Shown: one piece after another, positions 35,561 to 46,604 of the stretch
How the letters are laid out: each line of letters opens with the position of its first letter
Position numbering within the stretch: position 1 is the stretch's first letter
Source: Kalaharituber pfeilii
Taxonomy: Eukaryota; Ascomycota; Pezizomycetes; Pezizales; Pezizaceae
Reading direction: 5' to 3'
Length of the DNA: 64,000 bases
NCBI GenBank assembly: GCA_015179045.1
Contig: WHUZ01000002.1
Location: forward strand, 1,426,001 to 1,490,000
Translations under genes and position numbers: made by a program
The notes under the pieces: model-generated
The model's input: only the letters and a program-made list of their open reading frames with translations
What the model was told of the DNA's origin: nothing
Database searches by the model: none

Positions 35561-37717
35561 TTAATCGCACCGAAACTCCCACCACTTACACTTCCCCTCA
35601 TTCCCGTCTCCATCTCCGGGCCCGCCTGTACTCGTCATCGTCGTCGGCTCCGGCTCCGGCTCCTCCGTTTCACTCGGGTCCAGACACCCACCCCACCACG
35701 CCCGATGCTTACACTTCTCCTTCGTGCTCGTTGGCTGGAGTTCCGTGGGTCCGGTCTTCGTCTCCTCCGCAGGACCGGTTTCCGGCGGTGGTGTAATAGT
35801 GGCTGGTGGTGGGGTAGTGAAGGAAGTGGTGGATGTAGAGGATCTACCATCTAAACAGTTTCCGAGCCATCCATATTTCGTGCATGTCGTTGATGTTGTA
35901 CTGGGCACACCGGTAGTAGTAGTCGTGGTCGACGTTACCCCATCCAGGCATTTCCCGAACCATCCATATGACGTACATGTCACCGTCGTGGTCGTCGTAG
36001 TCGCCACAGTACTCGTCGTTGTGACTGTGTCTGCTGCTGTAGTAGTTGGCTCATCCAAACATCCCCACCAGCCTTTCGTCTTACACGTCGTTGTTGCGCT
36101 TGTTGCGCTTGTTGTCGTCGCCGCCGAAGTAGTTGTAGTTTGATTCGAGTCGATAAACTTCCAGTTGAAGCAATCCACACAGTCCACATCTGGCACGCAC
36201 TCTGGTACCGAATCGTACACCTCTAGGACATCCTTAATGACAGGAAGAATCCTATGATACCCCAAACCCATCCGCCAACCCTTATCCCCTACAACATCGT
36301 ATAAACATACCCTTCCCGCATGACACCTTGTCTCCATTGCATACCCGCCAATGGAGCACGGACTCGTCGGCCCCTTGCATGCACCCATGAATATCGGATC
36401 CGCGCTATGTCCAAAATGCACAACTCCACGTCCCTCCCTTGCATATACTCCCTCAGGCGGCGTTGGCAATTCCAATCTCTGACTCGCCAGCGCTTCTCCC
36501 GGCGCTTCGTATGCCACCACCGGTAGCCCGTATGTCTGACCTAGTAGGGATGACACTGAACCCCCGAGAGAATGCCCCACCAACCACACATTCGTGATGT
36601 TCGGATACAATTCTGTGACGTTATAATACAAATTCCGCGCTGCCATATAATACCTACTCTCATCCATGAGGGACTCCTTTAAACAGGTCTTGCCGCACGT
36701 ATACGCCGTTCCCGAATAACAATCACATACAGTCTTCCACCATCTCGAGACCCGCCCGCAGCAGCACGAAAACAGCAAGTTATCATTAATCTTATCGTTC
36801 GTCGTTGTTTCTGGACCATCAAAAACGGCTGGTGATGTTCCCTTCAACCCAATAACCAGCGTTGTATTCTTCTCGTCCACGAATATGTGACCCCTAAGTC
36901 CATCCCCATCCCACCCAAAGTCATCAGTCACGTTCCAATGTGGGCCTACGTCCACCCAGTCCTCAGCGCCGGGTATCTCAACGTAGGCGTCAGCAGTCAT
37001 TTTCGCGAGTGTCACAACCGTCTCTTTGTCTGTGATATTGGGCTGTGGAATTTCATCAACGCTCCAGGCATCCGCGGTGTAGGATTGAGCCCACCCATGG
37101 CGAGAAAGAAATAAATATTGTTCAATGACCTCCCGGTCGCGGTTGACGAGGCGCTGGATCGGATGAATGTAGGATTTGGCTTTCAAAATCGGGACAGCCT
37201 CGGGAGGGCTGCCTTCCGAAGTGACCCAGAATTTACTAGTAGGCTTGACGTCGAGACGACGGAGTAGATGGGGATATCTGTCGTTTAATAAGGCCGAGGT
37301 GTAAGTACAATATGTTTAAGGCCTATTAGTGAGACTAATTAAAACGGGGCAAGAGCTCACTTAAAAGTTCCATGGTGGAAGACGTGGCGTAGTCTCTACA
37401 GCACGTAGGCGTTAGCTAGAGCCTGAATCATGGTAAATAAGGACATTAGTTTTGAGATGGGGATGTAGACCACGCACAAATGAAAGCTCCTCCGGCGTCG
37501 GTGCCAGCACAGGTGCAGGCAAAGGCGGCGGACTCGTATTCGGAAACTCCGGAGGTAGTAATGGCAACTGCTCGTGAATCGGATATGGATTCGAAGAGGC
37601 GGTAGTCGCGATATGTGGTGCTAAGAGAGCTAGAAGAGACAAAAGGGTGGTTGCAGTTGTAGCTCTCCTCCCTTGACAACGGCGACGATGGCGAAATGCG
37701 GATTCAAACAGCTGCAT
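35561..37717 (-). CDS. ATG15: Autophagic-body lipase Atg15
   Basis: Exons on minus: 37717-37478, 37395-37361, 37277-35561; 663 aa. Residues ~20-40 form one hydrophobic signal anchor (TTLLSLLALLAPHIA). Splicing gives SFRLRHVFHHGTFKYPHLLR, the Atg15 signature. The esterase core has HIFVDEKNTTLVIGLKGTS and the lipase box GHSLGG at ~326-331 (nucleophile Ser ~328), with DPIFMGACKGPTSPC and GYHRILPVIKDVLE providing the likely Asp and His. Several Asn-x-Thr/Ser sites (ENVT, NITNV) fit lumenal glycosylation. The enzyme degrades autophagic and Cvt body membranes in the vacuole after ER/MVB delivery. The last ~190 residues are Thr-rich linkers separating four or five cysteine modules (CTSYGWFGKCLD, CTKYGWLGNCLD, CKHRAWWGGCLD). 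The yeast protein (520 aa) lacks such a tail. Confidence 0.95.
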
Positions 37718-39734
37718 TCCTAATACTGCTCTCCCAACTTCTTGCTCGCCGTTGCTTCTTGCCTGGACGAAAAAAAAAGAAGCTGAGAAAGAGGTGATGT
37801 CAAGTAAGCTGGACGAGATGTGATTGTGTCAGTGGCGTGTATGCTCGATGGGAACGGGATGGAGCGGAACGATGGTTGGTTGGGCGCCTGAGCTTCTGGG
37901 GAAGCTCTGTGGCAGATGACTAAGTCATCACCGCGGCCCGTTACGTACTTGTATGCAACTGACCGTGTCCGCTTGGTGCTGGACTATACCCCTCGTATGC
38001 GGACATTGTAGGCCTATTGAGGCTCTCGCCAAGGAGTAACACAACCGTTTCCCCTCTTGGCGCCACCCGTCAGAGAACAAAAGATATCGACCCTGAGCAG
38101 GGGGAGTTAGTATTTGCAATCGCAGTGATCAACCCTCGCGGTCGTTGGTCATATGCAACTCCGTACGCACCATTGAACACTTGCAATTTGATTGTGCACA
38201 GGCTCAGTCTTCGTTGAAGTTGTGCATGGCACCGGCACACACAAGCCTCTATCATAAGTATGATGGTCTGGCCGGTAGCTTGTTGCTGCCGATCTCCCGA
38301 AGGGGGGGTCTTGAACTACGGTATGTAGTCGCAGTAGCAACAAACACCCACAGTAACGGAGCGAACAAAAATCGATGAGGAATCAAAAAAATAGAATCAT
38401 TGTCGAAACTCGTCAGGAATGAGCGTCTCTTTAGAAACATTAAAGCCACTGGGGGTGCAATTTTTATTGCATTGTCTTATCATGATGAGAGTGACTCCTT
38501 TCTCTCTCCCTCTGATAGACCAAGGTTTTATAAGTCCTTTGATCCCGGTTAACCTAACCTAATATGACAGTGCGTTTTCCGTCCTGCTTCCCGATCCGGG
38601 CGGAATCCCTACACTGCCTTCGTACAGTCGATGGACCGACACTTTTGTAGTATATTCCCCACTGTGGTCTCTTTTAAAGGCCCATTCTCTTTGCTACTAG
38701 TCATCTTGTTACCCCCTTTTCCCCTCCTCTCCCTCTATAGGATTTGCTCGAAGTGCCAATCCTAACACGAGCAACCACCCACCGTGGGAATATGCTGAAG
38801 GATAGAGAACCTCGTTCACCCACCTTTTTTGTGCGCTCTCTTAGTCCACCTCCAGGGCAGTTCATGGAGTGCTTGGTCTAGTCAGCATTTGCAGGACATA
38901 CTAGTATATTCGATTACGTAATTCAATATGTACAGAGTAGTTCCGTCAGGAATTGCAAGTGGGAGTTGAAAATAAATCGCCAAAACTGTGAACACCAATT
39001 TTGTCTTCTTTTTCAGTAAAATTTGACCTTACTGAGGACCTCAGATATCTCTCTGGATGTTTGCTGTGGCTTTATGGGTTATATGAGATGACATAATGAG
39101 AAGTAGGCCTGTAAAAGGGCCCTTACGCCAATGAAAATGTTTCTGCAGGCAACTGAGTTGCCGAATTAGGATGGTTCCAAACTGACGCCTGAAAAATACT
39201 GCTATTGTAGCCATGCCTAGATTAAGATTTGAACATGTTGGGGTCATGCGCGCTTCCAACGGGCGCGAGAATTGGAACCTATCAGCACAAATGTTGGCAT
39301 AGCTGTACCCCGTATTGATGGTGTGGACCCTTCATCCTAACTGGTTGGCTACCTCCTTCTCGTCAAATTTGCATATACAGTTTACGAGGTTGTGGACCCC
39401 TAGCCTTCGCTCAGAGAGCTGCCACCTCCAGTTATGCGATATATTTAGTCAAGTGGGGGTTCTGTGAAGTGTGATCTTGATGGGTCGGAAACAGATTCCA
39501 TTGGTCCCAATGCCGATTGGTTGCCCATGTCTCCCCACTGTTTCTTGTATTTTATTGCATCTAGTCACTCCTAATAAATATGGGAACATTAGCAACTCTA
39601 TATATTTTTTATTTTATTCAATAAATTAATTGTTTAGCGATAGAATAAAAATATATTTAATCAGAATGAGGAAACTTTTATTCCTTTCACACCCGACACT
39701 CGAGCCGCCCTGCCACCTGCCCCACCTTGCCGTA
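37718..39734. other. Gene-poor spacer
   Basis: Short frames only (for example 37928-38449, both strands). AT-rich 39595-39665. No domain recognised. Confidence 0.5.
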
Positions 39735-39990
39735 CCAGACAAGCCAAGCTGACCCGAGTATGTCAAACCCTTGGGTGACGCCTGCTATGCCACAGCTGAC
39801 AAGTTGAGCCGTGAAGCCTGGAATGGCTTGAGGAGCCATCTCTGCCTAGTTGATTAGCCACCTGACAGCTACTGTGATGGAGATATCCCCTATATTGTTC
39901 TCATCCTCGTATTCCAGCTCTGATTCCCTGCATCCTCTGAGTCCTTATTGCTTTTGATATTCATATTATTGATGGTTTCCTATGTCGGTG
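39735..39990 (+). repeat. Dispersed repeat, pair with 20630-20900
   Basis: Anchors CAGCTGACAAGTTGAGCCG, GTTGATTAGCCACCTGACA, GATATTCATATTATTGATGG and TTTCCTATGTCGGTGGA lie in the same order as at 20.6-20.9 kb. Confidence 0.45.
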
Positions 39991-40155
39991 GAATAATGGC
40001 AAATGGGTTACGCCACGAATGTCTATATGGGATGACAGGTATGTATCAATGGAGCAGTGAAGCAAACTACTACAGCGGACTACTGAGTGCCGCCGAACGG
40101 GAAACAGCGGTGAGAAAGTAAGTATTGATTGATAAGCATACATGCTCGAGCATGA

Positions 40156-40271
40156 GCAGGCGCTGGTTCGGAAAGTATTGGAATGCTGCATAACAAATTT
40201 GCACTTTTGCAAAAGGCGAATAGCCCACACAATTTATGCAGCGTTCCAATACTTTTCCGAACCAGCGAGTA
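40156..40271. mobile_element. Tc1/mariner-type MITE, copy 1
   Basis: A palindromic ~116-bp element. Left arm CGCTGGTTCGGAAAGTATTG then GAATGCTGCATAA; right arm is the inverse of GCTGGTTCGGAAAAGTATTG then GAACGCTGCATAAA, ending AGTA at 40271. The left tip is eroded. The middle (CTTTTGCAAAAGGCGAATAG) resembles copy 2. Confidence 0.8.
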
Positions 40272-40544
40272 TAGGGGTCCTAGTAAGCCATGAGTGGAGG
40301 AAAGTCGATAATTATGTATCAATATAATTTCGTATATAGAATGAAGAGTCGCAAGAGCTTCAGACTTATATACATGAATAACGATAGGCGACAAGAATCC
40401 CAAATGTAGCGGGGAAGTGAAAAAAATGAGGATAGTGCAGGTTTGCCTTCAAGCCATAAAACGTATGTGGAGACACTAAGAATACCGGCACTTACCCCCT
40501 GTCTCCATACAAATAATATTTGCTATCCTACTTGACTTTACATA

Positions 40545-40680
40545 ATTAAATTAGGTTGTCATTGTCGATCTACTTCCCAATTAGGCAACTCCATTATTTT
40601 GCTGCCTATCCCTATTGTACTTCTGCCAAGCATTTTATTTTATAACGGAACCTTGCTATACTGGACGAAAAGGTACAGAT
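40545..40680 (-). repeat. Dispersed repeat, pair with 23463-23570
   Basis: On minus, CCAGTATAGCAAGGTTCCGT, TATAAAATAAAATGCTTGGC, GGAGTTGCCTAATTGGGAAG and GATCGACAATGACAACC. The end CAGTATAGCAAGG could be a pogo-type terminal repeat. The partner end was not found. Confidence 0.6.
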
Positions 40681-41004
40681 CCGGTTGTTCTCGTACTGTG
40701 GGAGGGATCAACGAGGAAAGTTCAACGAAGGGGAATAAGAACACGAAAAGGAAAGGACGACGAAGAAGACCGGTTTACTATGTCTTGTGGAACAATTGCA
40801 AGACCTAGTAGACTAAAAAAACCTAGTGAGACTGTGATCCTCAACACGATGATGATGATCTGAGGAGGCCTCCCTCCTCTCCCTCAAGAAATACCCGCAA
40901 CCTTCTGGTACCCCCTTCCCTTTTTGGTAGTTACCTCCCCCCAGGCCTTCACCCACCGTTGCATTTGAAGTGCCAAGATTCCCACAGCACCCAAAAGAGA
41001 CGGG

Positions 41005-41060
41005 TCGCTCAACCCCGCCAAGGCAGAGGCCGAAAATAATAGTCTGGGCACGAGAACAAG
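41005..41060 (+). repeat. Conserved-core repeat, copy 2
   Basis: GCCAAGGCAGAGGCCGAAAA then TAATAGTCTGGGCACGAGAA, nearly identical to 899-945 and to the inverse of 57390-57425. Confidence 0.65.
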
Positions 41061-41691
41061 ATCCGGTAGCATATAGCAAGGGAAAACCTGCACATTGGCC
41101 ACCCTGCCCTCCACTCCACCACCAAACCCTTTTTTCCTTTCTGGTCACGTAACCCCGCATACAGGCTACCGGCCTATGGCAGGGACACCACCAACCTTGC
41201 CTGCCACCAAGCGTGCTCCAAGTGCTCCTCTCCCATCTTCTCCTGTTCCTTCCCTCTCACCCTTTCCCCTGATGCTGTGCCTGTTCAACCTTTCGGACAA
41301 CTCCCCTCTCTTGCTGGCGTCGACAAATGTCCGGCCTCACCTCGAAGGTGCTCCTCCACAGCCTTTGGGATCCAAAGGTTACCGTGCCCCTGAAAGAATG
41401 GTTGATATCCTTGAAGCCTTTATATGATATACGCCTGTTAGCCAGATCGACTCCCGATTGAATCTGACAGAACTGGGCTCGCTTGATGTGGAGGAGTGTT
41501 TGAAACAGGCTTCTGCTTTGCGGAGAACCGTCTACTCCGGGTTGCAGGGTGCTGTCACACGGGCTGGATCTGAATGAAATACAGTCATGGAGACACCAAA
41601 GTGGTTGCTGGGCAGTGCATCAGTTTAAGCATCAGCACCAGTACACGTCTGCACTACCACTGGCACTTCGTATGCTTCCCAGATCCTTCTA

Positions 41692-41852
41692 CAGTCGAAG
41701 CTCTCATATTTGATCCTGTCATATTGGATAACCTGTCTTATTGGATCAGCATTGCCGGCCTAAGCCAATTTGTCCGGTGGGATTATAGGATATTTGTCTT
41801 ATTAGATAAAACCCTCCAGACCCAGCATGGTCCAATATAATGGGTTTGACTG
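41692..41852. mobile_element. pogo/Fot1-type MITE, TA-flanked
   Basis: A 161-bp element flanked by TA on both sides. The left end CAGTCGAAGCTCTCATATTT is a diverged inverse of the right end, which reads CAGTCAAACCCATTATATTG from outside. CAGT termini with a TA duplication are typical of pogo-like Tc1/mariner elements. No coding capacity. Confidence 0.75.
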
Positions 41853-42121
41853 TAGTTCATTGTGAGTATTGACAAACGGCTACACAGAACCCGGAGCACC
41901 TCGCCGCAATCCTGCATGCAACTGCTGCTCCAGGCCTGATTCAAGTAGTCACTTAGACTCCCTTCTCCCTCCCGGTGGTTTCCAGTACCCCCGAGAGCCT
42001 GACCAAGTCATCTCATGCAAATTGCGTGACCTTGAACACTGCATTATCACCACTATGTCACGCAACCAAGCTCCGCATTGTATAGCAGCTGTTCCTGGTC
42101 CGAGGCATTATTACGGGCTGC

Positions 42122-42207
42122 CACCGACCGTTTCGCAAACCGTTGCACCAAAGGAAGAACTACCGGTGACCGCCGGTAGTACGGTCGAGATATATAGGAG
42201 GATCCGT
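42122..42207 (+). repeat. Dispersed repeat, inverse pair with 59301-59390
   Basis: CCGTTGCACCAAAGGAAGAA, CTACCGGTGACCGCCGGTAG and TACGGTCGAGATATA match the reverse complement at 59.3 kb with about 10% differences. It contains an internal palindrome (ACTACCGGTGACCGCCGGTAGT). Confidence 0.65.
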
Positions 42208-42373
42208 ACGGGTCGCTTAGCTCTCGATTTTATCGTGGATTCCATGCGCTGCTATGGGGCCCACTGGTCAGGCTGTCGTACTCTCCGCGTCTTGGCGATT
42301 ACCAGACTCGCTGACTAGCACCTATGTTACGCCCTCTGGCAGGGTTCGGTCGTCCCCGCTCTTCTTTGTTCCT

Positions 42374-43103
42374 CGCCTTTAGCCGTACCATTTGTACCGG
42401 ACCGCTACCGCCTAGCGACGTTGAAGCGCCTGCGCTTAACATTACACCGCTAGATTTTTATTTATTCCCATACTCCACATCCTCTTCCTGCTCGTACTAC
42501 TTGTATGCATTATCATTGCTAACGACTACAACTTACTCACCCACACACAAGAATTACAGGAACAGATCAACTCCTACCAAGACGAACTTGCCTCGCAGTA
42601 GTTACAGCAAGAAAACCTCCGCGCCGATATTGAATTCCTCTGGCGAGAGGTTGACGAGAGCCACCTTGTGATGCTGCGGAAGCTATGGTTTATGCAAGTC
42701 TTGCTTTCTTTGCAGGGGAGAGGTGTGATCGGGCAATACTTAGTTCTTGTCTTGTGGTAGCTAGCTGCGATGATAGCCAACGGATATTGTCTTCTGTAGC
42801 AATTCGGAGTCGGTGGCTCTCGTCAACCTCTCGCCAGAGGAATTCAATATCGGCGCGGAGGTTTTCTTGCTGTAACTACTGCGAGGCAAGTTCGTCTTGG
42901 TAGGAGTTGATCTGTTCCTGTAATTCTTGTGTGTGGGTGAGTAAGTTGTAGTCGTTAGCAATGATAATGCATACAAGTAGTATGAGCAGGAAGAGGATGT
43001 GGAGTATGGGAATAAATAAAAATCTAGCGGTGTAATGTTAAGCGCAGGCGCTTCAACGTCGCCAGGCGGTAGCGGTCCGGTACAAATGGTACGGCTAAAG
43101 GCG
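42374..43103. repeat. Large inverted repeat, 292-bp arms
   Basis: Arms 42374-42665 and 42812-43103 are reverse complements over 292 bp. I count two differences (a/g near 42415 and g/a near 42497 of the left arm). The spacer is 146 bp. In one frame each arm reads a hydrophobic helix (FIPILHILFLLVLLVCIII) then a coiled-coil-like stretch (THTQELQEQINSYQDELASQ), a shared TAG, and LQQENLRADIEFLWREVDES. Both arms carry the same stop, so the source was already a pseudogene or the frame is not used. The minus ORF 42761-43279 and plus ORF 42324-42671 are mirror images of the repeat. Confidence 0.9.
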
Positions 43104-44186
43104 TGAAGCACCAATTCAGAAGGGCAAAGCGTTGTTAGGGAGGAGGAACCACCTCTCCCTGCAATATGAGCAAAGTTGCTCTGGCGCATAGAATAATAGG
43201 ATAGAGGGATAAATACGGAGGACTTGCAAGACCCGCAGGTGTCGCTACCAATATTACAAGTCACCTTCGAGGGAGTCATAATAAAGAGAAACTATGTGTA
43301 TGTATGAGTATCTATTCTTGTATATAGAAGAGAAGAAAGAAGAAAGAGAGAACAGGGCTGGGGAGCAGAACATGCCCGCATTCCCAAGCACTGCTCGACA
43401 GTTTCTCCACTTCCTCACCCAGTGGTCCTTCACCCGCACTCTTTAGCTGTCCATACTCCGCCTTAGATACATGCAATGCATATGACTCCTTGCCCACTTT
43501 ATGATATGGGGCTTCTCACATATCCCATCTTCAGTTATCTTAAAGAAATCTTCCATGATTGCCACCTCCGGTTTGGGCTGTTCTCTTACCCAGACAAGCA
43601 CTAGGTGCAGTGCTAAGCACGGGAACCACCTATCCCAACGAGCAAGTCGTTAGTCACCACGCTCCTTGGGCCAATCGGAACTTGCGTATGATAACATAAT
43701 AGAATCGGAAAGTTGCTTTACAACACGTCCCCTTGACTTCTGTCAGTCAAGGCCACATTACGGGCTGCATATCGTGCTATATAGTTTGGCTGGATAAATT
43801 CGGCCCTGTGCCAGTGTACTAGTCTAGTTGAGCTTATTATGATACATAAGTGCTAAGTAGATCAGTCTCTCCTAGTTACGAGACCTCGTAACTTCCGGGT
43901 TCTCCATCCGAAAGATTAATACCTAACGCCTTATAACAAGGGGCGCTCCCACGTGAGGTCGGCCCGAAGCCGGCGTAAGATTCTGTCGGACGTCTCTCCT
44001 TACTGCAGTACTGCCTGAATAAATCGACCAGCTCCAGTCGGAACTGTCAGATGTTATCACATGAAACCGCTTTGCGCCCTCATACTGCATCTGGTGCCTA
44101 ATCTCGCGACCACCTCCGCTTCCACCCCCAGCGCCCTCTTAGCTCCTCATACGCAGAAGAGCTAAGCAGGGAGAATCTCTCATGTG
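43104..44186. other. Gene-poor spacer
   Basis: No domain-bearing frame. A TTACGGGCTGC block near 43757 also occurs near 42113, hinting at more of the same repeat family. Confidence 0.4.
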
Positions 44187-44303
44187 TACTCGCTGATTTG
44201 GAAAGTATTGGAAAGCTGCATAAAGCGTATGCGCTATTCGCCTTTTGAAATAGTGCATTATTATTATTATGCAGCGTTCCAATACTTTCTGAACCAGCGA
44301 GTA
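44187..44303. mobile_element. Tc1/mariner-type MITE, copy 2
   Basis: 117 bp, ends TACTCGCTG..CAGCGAGTA. Arms of ~38 bp are inverse (TTGGAAAGTATTGGAAAGCT against the inverse of GTATTGGAACGCTGCATAA). The centre has a TTA/ATT run. Better preserved tips than copy 1. Confidence 0.85.
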
Positions 44304-44710
44304 TATCCTGTCTGATATCAAGCCTATCTGGGATGGGATTCTCGGAGTATAAGTGACAGTTCATCCCGTTCAGCGTTATCTGGCATCAGACCCGTATGAT
44401 ACCGACTCATCTATCCTATCCGTTCACGTACAGACGCGCTTGACCTTCTGTATTGACCATACATAATGTCCACGTGCTTGTACTGCTACCGGTATACATA
44501 GCTGCTAAGTAAGCTATTTACTCCCTGCATATGTGCTTTCGTTGCACTCGTATGTAGCTGTTAGATTTGTATGGTAGGAAAAGTGTTACAAGTACGCCAA
44601 GAAAGCACGTGACTAGCGTTTTCTTTCTGGAACCACTTAACCGCGTGTCACTCATTGCGACAACGATCAGCATAAGATTGGGTAAGGAGTAAGTCGCCTA
44701 CACCTGAGAA
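44304..44710. other. Upstream region of the AlkB-GRF gene
   Basis: No frame of note. Presumably holds the promoter; no clear element. Confidence 0.4.
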
Positions 44711-46286
44711 ATGGCAACCCGCCCGTCACCGGTAAAGCGCCAGAAGTTGTTGTCATTTTCTAAACCCAATTCTCAGCGGAGTAAGCAGTCCTCAAGTAGG
44801 GGCTCACAAGAGGTAGAGGTGAATGCTGATCTGGATGTCGATAAACACTCCAACGATGACGATACGCTTGACACAGATACAAAGCTGGCAATACTGTCAT
44901 CACTTTTTCCATCCGTATCACATGGAGATCTGTTGGAAGTCTTAATCTCATCATCTGGGTCTTTGGAAACAGCAGAGGCGGTTCTCCAAAGAGGGCCTTC
45001 CACTTATCCGGAGAAGCGAAAGAAGCCGATCTCAAGCGCCCAGTCATCTCTTACAGCTTTTCTGCCGCAGTCATCCTCGACCGGTACGGTTGGACCGCAT
45101 TTACCCATTCCGAAACCACAGAAAGGGAAGCCTCTCTTACTATTTTCTCCGGGACATGTTTCGGCCCTGACACCATGCACATTAATAACGTCATTCCTAC
45201 CGCCGGAACTCGCGAATCAGCTATTGCGGGAACTCGTTCACGAAGCAGAGAGTTTCCCGGAGAAAGGCAGCAAAGAGACTAGATTCTACTTGTTCGGAGG
45301 GGAAAAAGAGATCTGGTCAGAGCATACCAGTGGTTTTTTCGTGCGTCAGCTGGACAACGACATGGACGGGAAAATAAAAAACGACAAGAGGGCAGAGTGG
45401 TATACATATTCTGGGCAAAGAACGAGACAACTTAGGAGATTCACTCCGAGTATGGAGGACGTTACTTCAATGGTCGAGGAAAAAGTGAATGAGCTTATCA
45501 GGGCAAGATGGGCGAGGGAGCATCCTAATGCTTCTGCCCTTTCCTCTGCTTCAACCTCTGCCGGCGATGAGAAAGGGAAGGAGCAAACGCTACCATTGGA
45601 AGCAGGAAGAAGAGAGAATGAGTCGCCGTATCCGTGGTCAACCAATGCAGCTTTTGTGAACTGCTATGCTGGTGGTAACGAGGTGGTTGGCTGGCATGCG
45701 GATCAGCTTACATATCTTGGTCCAATGTGTACTATCGCAAGCATTAGCTTAGGAGTTGGTCGGGAATTCGGATTGAAGAAAGAGAGTGATCCTGACAGCG
45801 GGGTCATAAAAATCTGGCTTCCGCATAATAGCTTATTGGTTATGGAAGCGGGAACTCAGGAGGAGTGGAAACATTGGTTCGTCTCACTAAAAGCGTACAT
45901 CAAACTTTATTTCCATACACAGCACTCTTTCTAGAAGTATCTAGCAGGCTAACCGCCTCTACATATTTAGTATCTACCCCGCGTGCGCCATCACTCGTCA
46001 TCCAATTAGCGGATCAAAGCGGATAAATATCACTTACCGATGTTACCGGGAATCGCTCTTGCCGAAGTATACCCCTCATTGTAGGTGCCCTCTCCCTGGA
46101 ATACTCCGGGCGGTGATGGACTGCAAAAGTGAAAATTTTGGACGGTATTTTTGGAGCTGCCAAGGGGCGTATCTGGGCAAAGGGGAGAATAGAGAGGGAT
46201 GCGGATGGTTTGAATGGGCTGAGTGGGCAGAAGATGGGGAGCTTAAAGGTTGGAGAGAATGTCTGGAGCGGGAAAGAAATTGCTGA
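44711..46286 (+). CDS. AlkB-like dioxygenase with CUE and GRF domains
   Basis: Exons 44711-45876 and 45971-46286 (493 aa). The 94-nt intron has an unusual GTTCGT donor, a CTAAC branch and TTTAG acceptor. Joining gives EEWKHCIYPACAITRHPISG then SKRINITYR, completing the dioxygenase fold. CUE domain at ~54-95 (KLAILSSLFPSVSHGDLLEV). AlkB core: NCYAGGNEVVGWHADQ with Fe ligands His329 and Asp331, His388 in EWKH, and the 2-oxoglutarate-binding Arg in RINITYR. C-terminal GRF zinc finger at ~424-478: PHCRCPLPGILRAV, ENFGRYFWSC, GCGWFEW, with Cys426, Cys428, Cys452 and Cys466. Predicted to oxidise alkyl lesions in nucleic acid; CUE suggests ubiquitin binding and GRF single-stranded DNA binding. A QSSLTAFL motif at 111-118 resembles a PCNA-interacting box. 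Read literally, the first ORF would end at 45934 and lose the Arg and GRF. Confidence 0.88.
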
Positions 46287-46604
46287 ACAAGTCGGTATTC
46301 GCTTGGGAGTCTTTTTGGGGTTCACATGCTGAACGTGATAATTCAGGGCTTCGGATCTTGCGGGAATTCGCAAGCGACGGATACACATGCTTCAGGGTTG
46401 ACGAACCCTTCTCAACGAATCCAGTGGGGAGATTTTATAGTCATTTTGCCTACAAAGGTGCTTCTTCGGTGTTGCGTTACCGAAATCTAATAATGATACT
46501 AATGAAAAGGCACCTGCTCACAAAGGACTATAAAGCCCGTCTTGATGCCCATTGATCTAATACGAGTCCCAAGCCATCTCCCGAAGCATTTACCACTCAT
46601 TAAG

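Noticed and set aside
42324..43279. Plus and minus ORFs (115 and 172 codons) as two genes
   Set aside because: They are mirror images produced by the 292-bp inverted repeat; the more protein-like frame has a stop in both arms.
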